From NCBI GenBank assembly GCA_035530055.1, contig DATKVN010000043.1, positions 1 through 17,074 of the forward strand: a stretch of DNA of 17,074 bases, in the 5' to 3' direction. Shown piece after piece: positions 6,118 through 13,468 of this stretch (within the stretch, counting starts at the first letter, position 1; each line of letters opens with the position of its first letter). Below the pieces are notes generated by a model. That model ran no database searches, was not told where the DNA came from, and was given only the letters and a program-made list of their open reading frames with translations. Made by a program: the position numbers and the translations under genes. The stretch is from a bacterium. GTDB lineage: Bacteria; UBA6262; WVXT01.

Positions 6118-6753
6118 ATGAAATTCCCATATAGTGAAAAAGTGCTGGAACACTTTCGCCACCCCCGCAACGTAGGTAAGATTAAGAATCCCGACGGTAA
6201 GGCAGTGGAGGGCAGCCCGGCTTGCGGCGATATGGTGGCGGTTTATATAAAAGTCGACCCCAAGACCAGGCGCATCGCCGACGTCAAATTTGAGTCTTAC
6301 GGTTGCGCTTCTAACATTGCTACCGGTTCCATTATCACCGAGCTGGCCAAAGGTAAGACCATTGACGAGGCCAGGAAGGTTACCTGGAAGCAGGCTTCGG
6401 AAGCTCTGGGAGGGCTTCCGCCGATCAAGGTTCACTGCTCGGTGCTGGCGGTAGAAGGGTTGCGTTCGGCCATCCAAAACTACGAAGAGCGCCATGGCCT
6501 GGTTAAGAATCGGAAGCCTACCACGGTGGAGGAGGTGCGTAAGCGTCTGAAGAAGGTTATTAACCCCATAAGCGGGTTGAGTCTGGTGCGCACAAATTTG
6601 GTCAAGGACATAGAGGTAAAGGATGGAACCGTGCGGGTGGTGATTAACCTGCCTGCCAATCACCAATTTGCTTCCGCCATCAAGGAAGAAATCGTGGATA
6701 AGATAGAGCACCTGTGGGATGTGAAGAAATTAGTGGTTGAGTTTACGGAATAA
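6118..6753 (+). CDS. IscU-type Fe-S scaffold fused to a DUF59 (MIP18-like) domain
   Basis: 211 residues. Residues 1-125 are an IscU/NifU N-terminal scaffold with all cluster ligands: Cys36 and Asp38 in PACGDMV, Cys63 in YGCASNIATGS, and Cys107 in IKVHCSVLA. Residues about 135-211 fit a DUF59/MIP18 domain (VEEVRKRLKKVINPISG, then SLVRTNLVKDIEVKDGTV, then VKKLVVEF), a family associated with Fe-S maturation and target delivery. Plain IscU is near 130 residues, so the extra domain is a real fusion. It starts 2 bases after the IscS-like stop, with a GGAGGAGG ribosome binding site inside that gene. The two products probably form a complex. The DNA is GC-rich (37 of 60 bases in 6181-6240). Confidence 0.9.
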   Translation: MKFPYSEKVLEHFRHPRNVGKIKNPDGKAVEGSPACGDMVAVYIKVDPKTRRIADVKFESYGCASNIATGSIITELAKGKTIDEARKVTWKQASEALGGLPPIKVHCSVLAVEGLRSAIQNYEERHGLVKNRKPTTVEEVRKRLKKVINPISGLSLVRTNLVKDIEVKDGTVRVVINLPANHQFASAIKEEIVDKIEHLWDVKKLVVEFTE

Positions 6754-6820
6754 GCTCTCAAAAAATTATTGGAAGAAAAACTCGACAATTTATTTCTTAT
6801 TATGAAAGGGGGCGAGAAAT

Positions 6821-6922
6821 ATGTGTAAGACTTGTGGTTGCACACTGTGTAAGTGCGGGAAGAAGATAGTGAACAGAGTCTGCGAAGGATGTGGTAAACC
6901 CTACGATGATTGTACCTGTTAG
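6821..6922 (+). CDS. 33-aa protein with nine cysteines
   Basis: An ORF with a good ribosome binding site (GAAAGGGGGCGAG) before ATG 6821. Nine of 33 residues are Cys, at positions 2, 5, 7, 10, 12, 21, 24, 31 and 33, in CxxCxC, CxC, CxxC and CxC pairs (CEGCGKPYDDCTC at the end). Such a composition suggests zinc-ribbon or metallothionein-like metal binding, or a small Fe-S or sulfur-handling peptide. It lies 67 bases after the IscU-DUF59 fusion in the sulfur cluster. I do not recognise a named family. The start is supported by the same ribosome-site style seen at 6959 and 7367. Confidence 0.65.
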   Translation: MCKTCGCTLCKCGKKIVNRVCEGCGKPYDDCTC

Positions 6923-6972
6923 AAGCCATAGTAGGGTGGGAAGATGGTTAGTTATGGTAAGGAGGTGAGACA

Positions 6973-7284
6973 ATGAAAAAATTATTTTTGCTGTTGGCAA
7001 TGATTCTATCCTTCTCGGGTAGAGTTTTCGCTAAGGGCAATTATGGCGGACACATGGGTTATTGGGGTCATATGACGAATTGCGGATTTGGAGGAATCTT
7101 TATGTGGATAATATTTCTGATTGTGATTGGCGTGGCGATTTACCTTGTTGTACAAGCTACAAAATCGAAAGGTCCAGAGAGTCCTTATAGAGAGACTCCC
7201 ATGGAAATTTTAAAGAAACGTTATGCTAAGGGTGAAATTACGAAAGAAGAATTCGATAAAATGAAGAAAGATTTGGAAAGTTAA
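6973..7284 (+). CDS. Small membrane protein with SHOCT domain
   Basis: 103 residues with a near-perfect ribosome binding site AAGGAGGTGA. A signal peptide is likely at residues 1-20 (hydrophobic run, then VFA-KG). A short Gly/His/Met/Trp-rich stretch (GGHMGYWGHM) follows, then one membrane helix at about 42-62. A cytoplasmic SHOCT domain lies at about 76-102 (PMEILKKRYAKGEITKEEFDKMKKDL). Proteins of this build are common in anaerobes and near metal-handling genes. The His/Met stretch could bind metal, but that is inference. It follows the Cys-rich mini-gene by 50 bases. Confidence 0.8.
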   Translation: MKKLFLLLAMILSFSGRVFAKGNYGGHMGYWGHMTNCGFGGIFMWIIFLIVIGVAIYLVVQATKSKGPESPYRETPMEILKKRYAKGEITKEEFDKMKKDLES

Positions 7285-7383
7285 GCGGTGGCAGGGCAAA
7301 AAGTCTTGGCGGTTACAGGTAGCATATAGAGACAGATATGGCTGGGAAAGTCATCGTAGGTCTAAGGAAAGGGGGTGAGAAAT

Positions 7384-7587
7384 ATGCCAAAGCTAAATTC
7401 GCTGCAATGGGTAGCTCTGATATTGATTATCGTTGGCGGATTGAACTGGGGATTGGTTGGTCTTTTTGATTTTGACCTGGTTGCTGCTATTTTTGGCATG
7501 ATGTCGGCCTTGTCACGCATTGTGTACATTCTGGTTGGTCTCTCCGCTATTTACACTTTGGGAACATTGGGGAAGCTGAGCAAATAA
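7384..7587 (+). CDS. DUF378 family membrane protein
   Basis: 67 residues from ATG 7384, preferred over an in-frame GTG at 7375 because the latter lies in the ribosome binding site (AAAGGGGGTGAG). Two membrane helices (about 7-27 and 38-58) surround LNWGLVGLFDFDLVAAIFG, the hallmark of DUF378. The function is unknown. Its stop codon overlaps the next gene's ATG (TAATG), so the two are translationally coupled. Confidence 0.85.
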   Translation: MPKLNSLQWVALILIIVGGLNWGLVGLFDFDLVAAIFGMMSALSRIVYILVGLSAIYTLGTLGKLSK

Positions 7588-8096
7588 TGATGGAGAGAGC
7601 TGGAAGACGTAAGCTTATGAAAATTGCGAGTATCTCCAGACTCATTGTTTCTATTCTTGTGTGCCAATTGGCGGGGATTGTTGGTTCAGCATTCACTCGT
7701 GCTTCAATCCCAACGTGGTATGCTACTTTGCAAAAACCAGCATTTACCCCGCCCAACTGGCTTTTTGCTCCTGTCTGGACTATACTTTTTCTGCTAATGG
7801 GTATATCTGCTTATTTGATATGGCGTGAAGGACTGGCAAACAGGCAGGTAAGTATAGCTCTATCTATTTTTGGAATCCAACTTGTTCTAAACATATTCTG
7901 GTCATTCTTTTTCTTCAAATTGCAATCCCCGCTTTACGGTTTTGTAGAGATAGTAATACTTTGGCTTGCGATTTTGTTCACAATTCTATATTTCTTAAAG
8001 ATTTCCAGGACAGCGAGCTTGTTGCTTCTGCCATATCTCTTCTGGGTAAGTTTTGCAGCAGTTCTGAATTTTTACATAATGAAGCTTAATCCCTGA
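7587..8096 (+). CDS. tspO: TspO/MBR family protein
   Basis: A five-helix membrane protein of 169 residues from ATG 7587. An alternative start at ATG 7617 (MKIASISR) gives 159 residues, closer to the usual TspO length and start. The family signatures are all present: WYATLQKPAFTPPNWLFAPVWT after helix 1, NIFWSFFFF in the middle, and PYLFWVSFAAVLNFYIMKLN at the end. Bacterial TspO binds tetrapyrroles and is tied to stress and oxygen or light responses. It is coupled to the DUF378 gene by a one-base overlap. Confidence 0.92.
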   Translation: MMERAGRRKLMKIASISRLIVSILVCQLAGIVGSAFTRASIPTWYATLQKPAFTPPNWLFAPVWTILFLLMGISAYLIWREGLANRQVSIALSIFGIQLVLNIFWSFFFFKLQSPLYGFVEIVILWLAILFTILYFLKISRTASLLLLPYLFWVSFAAVLNFYIMKLNP

Positions 8097-8174
8097 GCCT
8101 AGTGAACATACCTTAATATCCCTCCATGAATGTTACGAGTCACACCGGTTTAGCAATTTTCCCAAAATATCAGT

Positions 8175-8203
8175 TTGACGTATTGGATTAAGTTTAGTAA
8201 AAT
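8175..8203 (+). promoter_or_regulatory. Sigma70-type promoter for the TauE-like gene
   Basis: -35 TTGACG at 8175-8180, a 17-base spacer, and -10 TAAAAT at 8198-8203. The transcript would begin near 8210, about 37 bases before ATG 8247. This argues against the longer frame that begins with the TTG inside the -35 box. Confidence 0.65.
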
Positions 8204-8246
8204 AACTGATTGTTGTTTCTTACTATCATCTCATAAGGGTTCAAGT

Positions 8247-8975
8247 ATGATTGTCTACATAATTGTAGGATTTATCGCTCAAATAATTGATGGCGCTCTG
8301 GGAATGGCATATGGAGTCACTTCAACTACTTTCTTACTAAGCATGGGCATACCACCGGTGGCAGCAAGTGCAAGTGTTCACTCTGCAGAAGTATTTACAA
8401 GCGGTATATCTGGGCTTGCGCACTTAAAGTTTGGAAATGTGGATAAGAAACTGTTCAAGAAGCTCTTGATTCCCGGAATAATTGGAGGAATTTTAGGAGC
8501 ATATATTCTTACTGTTGTGCCGGGAAAAACGATAAAGCCCTTTGTTGCGTTCTACTTGCTTATAATGGGTTTGATTATACTTCGAAAAGCATTCAAAAAA
8601 GTTGAACAGAAAGAAGTGAAAACCAAACTATTACCGTTAGGAGTATCCGGGGGATTCTTCGATGCGATTGGAGGTGGCGGTTGGGGCCCGATAGTAACAT
8701 CTACTTTAGTAGCCAGAGGACATAATCCCAGATTCTCGATTGGTTCGGTTAACCTGGCAGAGTTTTTCGTAACCGTAGCTGAAGTGGCAACTTTTTTGAC
8801 AATAATCGGATTAGTACATTGGCAGATAATCGTCGGTTTAATCATTGGGGGAGTTATGGCTGCTCCTCTGGCAGCTTATGTGTGCAAGAGGCTCCCTTCC
8901 CGGGCATTAATGATAATGGTCGGATTATTAATTATGGCTTTGAGTATAAGAACGATATGTTCTGCTCTATTATGA
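8247..8975 (+). CDS. TauE/SafE family permease (sulfite exporter type)
   Basis: 242 residues from ATG 8247, with AAGGG upstream. The frame is open back to TTG 8175, but that overlaps the predicted promoter. About seven to eight hydrophobic helices are present. Family signatures are IAQIIDGALGMAYG near the N-terminus, SVHSAEVFTSGISGLAHLKFGN, and the second-half repeat GGFFDAIGGGGWGP. Members export sulfite, sulfoacetate or related organosulfonates, or take up anions. The substrate here is inferred only from the family and from the sulfur genes 1.5-4 kb upstream. It is 31 bases before lnt. Confidence 0.88.
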   Translation: MIVYIIVGFIAQIIDGALGMAYGVTSTTFLLSMGIPPVAASASVHSAEVFTSGISGLAHLKFGNVDKKLFKKLLIPGIIGGILGAYILTVVPGKTIKPFVAFYLLIMGLIILRKAFKKVEQKEVKTKLLPLGVSGGFFDAIGGGGWGPIVTSTLVARGHNPRFSIGSVNLAEFFVTVAEVATFLTIIGLVHWQIIVGLIIGGVMAAPLAAYVCKRLPSRALMIMVGLLIMALSIRTICSALL

Positions 8976-9006
8976 GAATGGGATCGGGTTTTGTGACGGA
9001 GGTCGG

Positions 9007-10509
9007 ATGTCAATTAAGAATTGCATTTTGGGGATTAGTGCAGGGATTCTTTTAGTTTTATCATTTCCTCCAGTTAACTTCTCTTTTTTGATTTGGTTTG
9101 CCTTAGTACCTCTGTTTTTTGCTATTTACTTTTCAAAAAGCCCAAAGGAAGCAGTTATTGTTGGTAGTTTGACCGGCCTTGTTTTTTATGGAATAAGTTT
9201 AAACTGGTTTTTTAAACTTTTTGGGTTACTGGCCATTGGATTGATATGTTTATTGGCTATTTTTATAGGGATCTTCTCATTTTTGGTAAAATATATATAT
9301 TCAGATTTGAGTAACCCGTCGTTACCGGAGCCGACAAAACAACAACTCACCTCTCCTTCACGGAGGTCATTATCTTTAAAGGGTCTTCTTCTTTTCATTC
9401 CTGTGTGCTGGGTGGCAGTGGAGTTCTTTCGTTCTGAATTATGGTGGTTGAAGTTTCCCTGGCTGGCACTGGGTTACTCACAGTGGGACCATCTACCTCT
9501 ACTTCAATTGGCTAGTTTGGGCGGGGTTTATGGACTATCATTTTTTATTGTCCTGGTAAACGGCGTTGTTTTTCGTAGCTTGCTTGTTAAACGCTCGGAC
9601 GCTGGCTTCAAATGGAGGCGGCATCTCTCTCCGCTAATTATCATAATCATTATCATGGGCATCGTTCTTTACTGGGGAAATTGGGTTATTGGAGCCAGAA
9701 CCCACCTGAAAGGGGACCCGGGAGCCAAGGAAATTGGAGTTGCAGCTATTCAGGATGAATCTTTTATTCAAGACAAATTGATTGCTGCAACAAGGAAGGC
9801 AATAAAAGAAACACCCAATTTTATAGTCTGGCCGGAACTTTCGGCTTTTTTGCTCCCCGGTGAAAAGGAGAAGAGACTGGCCTCTTTTGTCGATTTAGCC
9901 AAAGACAGCAAGGCCTATTTGGTTACTGGATTTCTTGAATTCTTCGGCTTTGGCAAAAAGAAATTTGAAAACTACGCTTTACTCTTTTCTCCTCAAGGAG
10001 AAATAATTGGTAAACACACTAAAATCCATCTGGTACATTTTATTGAGGGTGCGTTTGAGAAAGGAAATGATTGTAGGGTTTTTGAAACCCATCATGGTAA
10101 GGTTGGAATACAAATCTGTTTTGATTTGGATTATGTGGATGTTACTCGCACAATGGTAAGGTCGGGAGCAGAGATGTTTTTCGTGCCCGGTCTTGACCCA
10201 ATTTTTTGGGGCAAATGGGAACATCTCCAGCGTTCGTCGATGGCTCCCCTACGAGCTGTGGAATCGAGGAGATGGATTGTTCGGGCAGCTTCTTCTGGAA
10301 TGTCACAAATTATCGACCCTTATGGACGGGTAACAGATTCTCTGCCCATCGGGGTAGAAGGAATTTTGGTTGGTAAGATTTCGGTCAATAATAGAATAAC
10401 CTTTTATCACCATTATGGTTGGGTCTTCCCCTATGTTTGTTTAGGTGGATTAGTGGTTGGGTTGGGGGTGAAGTTCTTTTTAGGTAAAGGAAAGCGAGGA
10501 AATAGATGA
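9007..10509 (+). CDS. lnt: Apolipoprotein N-acyltransferase
   Basis: 500 residues, ribosome site GGAGGT. The N-terminal half has about six to seven membrane helices (residues 5-220). It is followed by a nitrilase-type periplasmic domain (about 240-460) and a last helix (472-490). The catalytic triad fits Glu277 (IVWPELS), Lys339 (GKHTKIHLV) and Cys371 (GIQICFD). Lnt adds the third acyl chain to lipoproteins in the inner membrane of diderm bacteria. Differences from Enterobacteria include LDPIFWGKW where ND-W-F is usual. A polar loop at about 100-122 (PSLPEPTKQQLTSPSRR) is longer than I would expect. Its presence supports the lipoprotein reading of the archaemetzincin gene downstream. Confidence 0.9.
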   Translation: MSIKNCILGISAGILLVLSFPPVNFSFLIWFALVPLFFAIYFSKSPKEAVIVGSLTGLVFYGISLNWFFKLFGLLAIGLICLLAIFIGIFSFLVKYIYSDLSNPSLPEPTKQQLTSPSRRSLSLKGLLLFIPVCWVAVEFFRSELWWLKFPWLALGYSQWDHLPLLQLASLGGVYGLSFFIVLVNGVVFRSLLVKRSDAGFKWRRHLSPLIIIIIIMGIVLYWGNWVIGARTHLKGDPGAKEIGVAAIQDESFIQDKLIAATRKAIKETPNFIVWPELSAFLLPGEKEKRLASFVDLAKDSKAYLVTGFLEFFGFGKKKFENYALLFSPQGEIIGKHTKIHLVHFIEGAFEKGNDCRVFETHHGKVGIQICFDLDYVDVTRTMVRSGAEMFFVPGLDPIFWGKWEHLQRSSMAPLRAVESRRWIVRAASSGMSQIIDPYGRVTDSLPIGVEGILVGKISVNNRITFYHHYGWVFPYVCLGGLVVGLGVKFFLGKGKRGNR

Positions 10510-10943
10510 TTGTGGCTGTTATTGGTGGGAATTATTGTAGTCGGGAAATGGCTAAAGTTGCTTATGAAGTGGGAAAGAGGATTGCCGAGAAAAAGCATAT
10601 TCTTATATGTGGAGGATTGAGAGGGGTGATGGAAGCATCCTGTCGGGGAGCGAAGGATGGAGGGGGTTTGACAATAGGTATTCTTCCAGGCAGAGATAAA
10701 AATGACGCTAATCGCTTTGTGGATATACCCATTGTCACGGCAATGAGTCATGCTCGAAATGCAATTATTACGCGCACTGCTGATGTTTTGATTGCTGTGG
10801 ACGGAAGGTATGGGACTTTATCTGAGATTGGACTGGCTCTTGCCACAAGCAAGAAGGTGGTGGGAATCAATACCTGGGATATTGAAGGTGTAATTTCTGT
10901 GGGAAGTGTGGATGAGGCAATGGAGGAGATAGAAAAGGTATAA
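10506..10943 (+). CDS. SLOG-fold protein, TIGR00725 family
   Basis: 145 residues overlapping lnt by 4 bases (ATGA), so translation is probably coupled. The nucleotide-binding Rossmann-like pattern is clear: VAVIGGNYCS at 3-12, ILICGGLRGVMEA at 32-44, IGILPGRD at 57-64, and GRYGTLSEIGLAL at 100-112. The family is related to LOG/lysine-decarboxylase-like phosphoribohydrolases, which cleave nucleotide N-glycosidic bonds. The true substrate of TIGR00725 members is not known to me. Confidence 0.88.
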   Translation: MIVAVIGGNYCSREMAKVAYEVGKRIAEKKHILICGGLRGVMEASCRGAKDGGGLTIGILPGRDKNDANRFVDIPIVTAMSHARNAIITRTADVLIAVDGRYGTLSEIGLALATSKKVVGINTWDIEGVISVGSVDEAMEEIEKV

Positions 10944-10959
10944 GAAGGGTTCACGTCCC

Positions 10960-10998
10960 CCCTCACCTTAATCCTCTCCCCCGAGGGGAGAGGAGAAA
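10960..10998. repeat. CTCACC-type short palindromic repeat, copy 2
   Basis: The best copy of the family. CCCTCACCTTAA is followed by a perfect 10-bp stem TCCTCTCCCC (10972-10981) / GGGGAGAGGA (10985-10994) with a CGA loop, then a run of A. It lies in the 100-base gap between the SLOG gene and dtd, and could act as a weak terminator or mRNA-stabilising hairpin. Confidence 0.75.
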
Positions 10999-11043
10999 AA
11001 GATGAAAGAACAAGGGCAAAAATAGTATTTGTGGGAGGGAGAA

Positions 11044-11496
11044 TTGAGAGCAATTGTTCAGAGAGTATCTGAAGCGAGAGTGAGTGTTAAGGAAAATGAA
11101 TCATTGAGAGAGATAAATAAAATTAGAAAAGGGTTGGTAGTTCTTCTCGGTGTGGGAAAAGAGGATGGCGATGAGGATGCTGAATATCTTGCGGAGAAGA
11201 TTTCTAACCTGCGTGTCTTTCCTGATGAGAATGATAGAATGAACCTTTCTATTCTCGATGTGGGAGGGGAAATTCTGGTTATTTCCCAGTTTACCCTGTA
11301 TGGAGATTGTAGAAAGGGGAGACGGCCCGATTTCACTTCTGCTGCCCCACCAGAGATAGCAGAAGGTCTATATGAAAAATTTATGGAAAAGGTGAAAGCA
11401 AAAGGAGTAGAGGTTAAGTCTGGGGAGTTTCAGGCTCGGATGCTGGTTGATATTCGTAATGATGGGCCGGTGACGATACTTCTGGAGAGTAAATGA
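11044..11496 (+). CDS. dtd: D-aminoacyl-tRNA deacylase
   Basis: 150 residues from TTG 11044 with the ribosome site GGGAGGGAG just upstream. A further in-frame TTG lies at 11029 but sits before that site. The family start [15 protein letters not shown] supports 11044. Both active-site motifs are present: SQFTLYGD at 81-88 (catalytic Thr/Gln loop) and NDGPVT at 139-144 (the cross-subunit Gly-cis-Pro motif). The enzyme hydrolyses D-amino acids from tRNA as a cytoplasmic homodimer. The length is normal. Confidence 0.93.
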   Translation: MRAIVQRVSEARVSVKENESLREINKIRKGLVVLLGVGKEDGDEDAEYLAEKISNLRVFPDENDRMNLSILDVGGEILVISQFTLYGDCRKGRRPDFTSAAPPEIAEGLYEKFMEKVKAKGVEVKSGEFQARMLVDIRNDGPVTILLESK

Positions 11497-11498
11497 AA

Positions 11499-11530
11499 CC
11501 CCCTCACCCTATCCCCGGAGGGGAGAGGAG
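11499..11530. repeat. CTCACC-type short palindromic repeat, copy 3
   Basis: CCCCCTCACC, then stem CCTATCCCC (11508-11516) / GGGGAGAGG (11520-11528) with loop GGA and one mismatch. Its right arm GGGGAGAGGAG ends 12 bases before the GTG of the next gene and may contribute to ribosome binding. Confidence 0.7.
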
Positions 11531-11542
11531 ACTTGAGGAATA

Positions 11543-13465
11543 GTGCGAAAAAGAACTTTCCTTATATTATTTTCAATCGTAGTGATTATGGTTATCCTGG
11601 TCGCCTACCGCTGGTCACAACCAGATATCTACCTGGAAACAGAGAAGAAGACCCATCTCCATTACGACTTCGTTGACATTTCTGCTGGAATAAGAAATAG
11701 ACACTTTAAAGAAGATTTTAAACAGAGAATTCTCCCTGCCATAATCTACAGGGGAATATCTCCTGTTTCTACGATTGGTAAGAGATGGTCTGTGGAATTG
11801 AAATATGATGAGAAGAATGGTCGCTGGCAAGGAAGATGGCCAGTCCCCTGGAATGCTCCTGAGGGAGAGTACAGGGTTGAAATCTGGTTATCTTCTGAAC
11901 TGAAAGAGAGAATGCGTCTCGGGGAATGTAAATTTTTCATTGCCCGTCGGAAGCCTCAAAAGTTGAATCCTGGCTTATCTGTTATGACTATGGAGAACAT
12001 GCGTCCATTGAAGACAATGAGGGTAAAGGGACCGGATGGAGAATGGGGCGATTGGAAGAAGCTCTTCGATTGGGTAGAGTTTTCTGGAGCTAATACTTTC
12101 TGGTATATGGCAGGTCAGACTTCAGCTTATGCGGAGAAGTTGCCTGATGATTTTCCCTGGAACAATGAAAATCTCGATTTTATTGATGATTTAGCTAAAG
12201 AGGCTGAGAAGAGGGGTATCGATTTTGGCTATTGGGTTCAGTGTTACATCGTCCTTGGCCCCAGAAGATATAGGGCTAATTATGAGTATGGGTGGGGTTA
12301 TGAATATAAGCTGGAGAAATCTATTCCTACCCGTGGTATCTCTATCGGGGATAAGAAGCGGATAGAAGACATAATTGAATTTATCAAAAGATTAAATAAA
12401 ATTGAAGAAATCGATTATGTAGGGTTTGATTATATTCGCACAGCAAAAGGTGGGCTGGAGTTGGTGGATGAGTTTGTTAGAGAAATGGAAGTGGATGTTC
12501 CTGAGAAGTGGGAAGAATTTTCTAAAAGAGAACGGATGGAGTGGTTGGGCAGGATAGTGGAGCGTACACGGGGAAGGGATATCCCGCTCATAGACCAGTG
12601 GAATTGGTGGAGGGCAAGACAGGCAGCAATAGTATTGAAGAGAATAAAAGAGGAAACGGGTCTTACCAAGCCTCTGTGGGTGTTCAATCTGAGCTGGGAG
12701 AAGGGCTGGCAGCATGGTCAGGATGTGGTGATGAAGAACGATGCTGGTGTAGACATCATCGCAATAATGCTCTACGAGGCAGACCTTAAGCAGTTAGATT
12801 GCTTGATTGAGGACTGGAAGGACTATGTAAACAGGGGAGATGCCAATTTGATTGTTGGCGATGATTATGATTGGCCACTCCATCAATATACTCTGAATCC
12901 TGCTGGTCCGGAGGATTTTTATGAACGGACATTAAAAGCAATGGAGAATATCTATGGAGATGGACTGGTCTCAGGAATATTTACTCATGACTTAGCGCGG
13001 GCTCTATGGGGAAGGAAGGGCCCATATCCGTCTCAAGAGTGGGTATTGGCTGGCGCTTCCAGTTTTTCCCGACTAAGGGAAGAATGGGAGATAACTCCTG
13101 TCCACATTGAGATTGAGATTCCCGAGAAGGTTCTTTTCAATACAGAGTTTTCTGCAAATGTAGTGGTGAAAAATTGTGGCCCCCTTGAGGTGAAGAAGAT
13201 AGAAGTTTCTATACTGCCTCAGGAAGGAATTAAAATTGTTTCTGGAAATTATAAAGAGATAAAATCCCTGGCTCCTGGGGAGAGTGAGAGAGTGGAATTC
13301 AAGTTAAAGATAAATGAGTTCGATTATGAACGGGGATTTCGACATATGGTAGCCTCAAGGACAGAGTGGGAATCTGGTGAATTTCCCAGTTATGCTTTTA
13401 AATATCTGAGCTTGATTGAGGAACCCCTTCTGTTTCCTGCCACAACATTTGCAATGTTGGAATAA
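11543..13465 (+). CDS. Membrane-anchored GHL10-like (TIM-barrel) protein
   Basis: 640 residues from GTG 11543 (TGAGGA just upstream). Residues 5-23 are a signal anchor. Residues about 28-135 look like a beta-sandwich domain (GRWQGRWPVPWNAPEGEYRVEIW). Residues about 145-520 resemble a GHL10/DUF187-like glycosidase barrel, with a strand motif YVGFDYIR (Asp296) of the type that carries a catalytic acid in such barrels, and QWNWWRARQAAIVLKRIKEE later. Residues about 540-625 resemble a CARDB/NEW3-type adhesion domain (VVVKNCGPLEVKKIEVSI, then LAPGESERVEFKLKI). I infer an envelope protein acting on polysaccharide. The substrate is unknown, and the barrel assignment is by eye. It is followed by the archaemetzincin gene after 3 bases. 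Confidence 0.65.
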   Translation: MRKRTFLILFSIVVIMVILVAYRWSQPDIYLETEKKTHLHYDFVDISAGIRNRHFKEDFKQRILPAIIYRGISPVSTIGKRWSVELKYDEKNGRWQGRWPVPWNAPEGEYRVEIWLSSELKERMRLGECKFFIARRKPQKLNPGLSVMTMENMRPLKTMRVKGPDGEWGDWKKLFDWVEFSGANTFWYMAGQTSAYAEKLPDDFPWNNENLDFIDDLAKEAEKRGIDFGYWVQCYIVLGPRRYRANYEYGWGYEYKLEKSIPTRGISIGDKKRIEDIIEFIKRLNKIEEIDYVGFDYIRTAKGGLELVDEFVREMEVDVPEKWEEFSKRERMEWLGRIVERTRGRDIPLIDQWNWWRARQAAIVLKRIKEETGLTKPLWVFNLSWEKGWQHGQDVVMKNDAGVDIIAIMLYEADLKQLDCLIEDWKDYVNRGDANLIVGDDYDWPLHQYTLNPAGPEDFYERTLKAMENIYGDGLVSGIFTHDLARALWGRKGPYPSQEWVLAGASSFSRLREEWEITPVHIEIEIPEKVLFNTEFSANVVVKNCGPLEVKKIEVSILPQEGIKIVSGNYKEIKSLAPGESERVEFKLKINEFDYERGFRHMVASRTEWESGEFPSYAFKYLSLIEEPLLFPATTFAMLE

Positions 13466-13468
13466 AAT

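Noticed and set aside
8175-8246. Longer TauE start from TTG 8175
   Set aside because: The TTG is the -35 box of a well-spaced promoter, and the added residues are not family-like. ATG 8247 matches the family start.
9346-9370. Possible CTCACC-type repeat remnant coding for the polar loop of Lnt
   Set aside because: It has only CTCACC and a 5-bp stem (ACCTC/GAGGT) in common with the repeat family. This is too weak to call.
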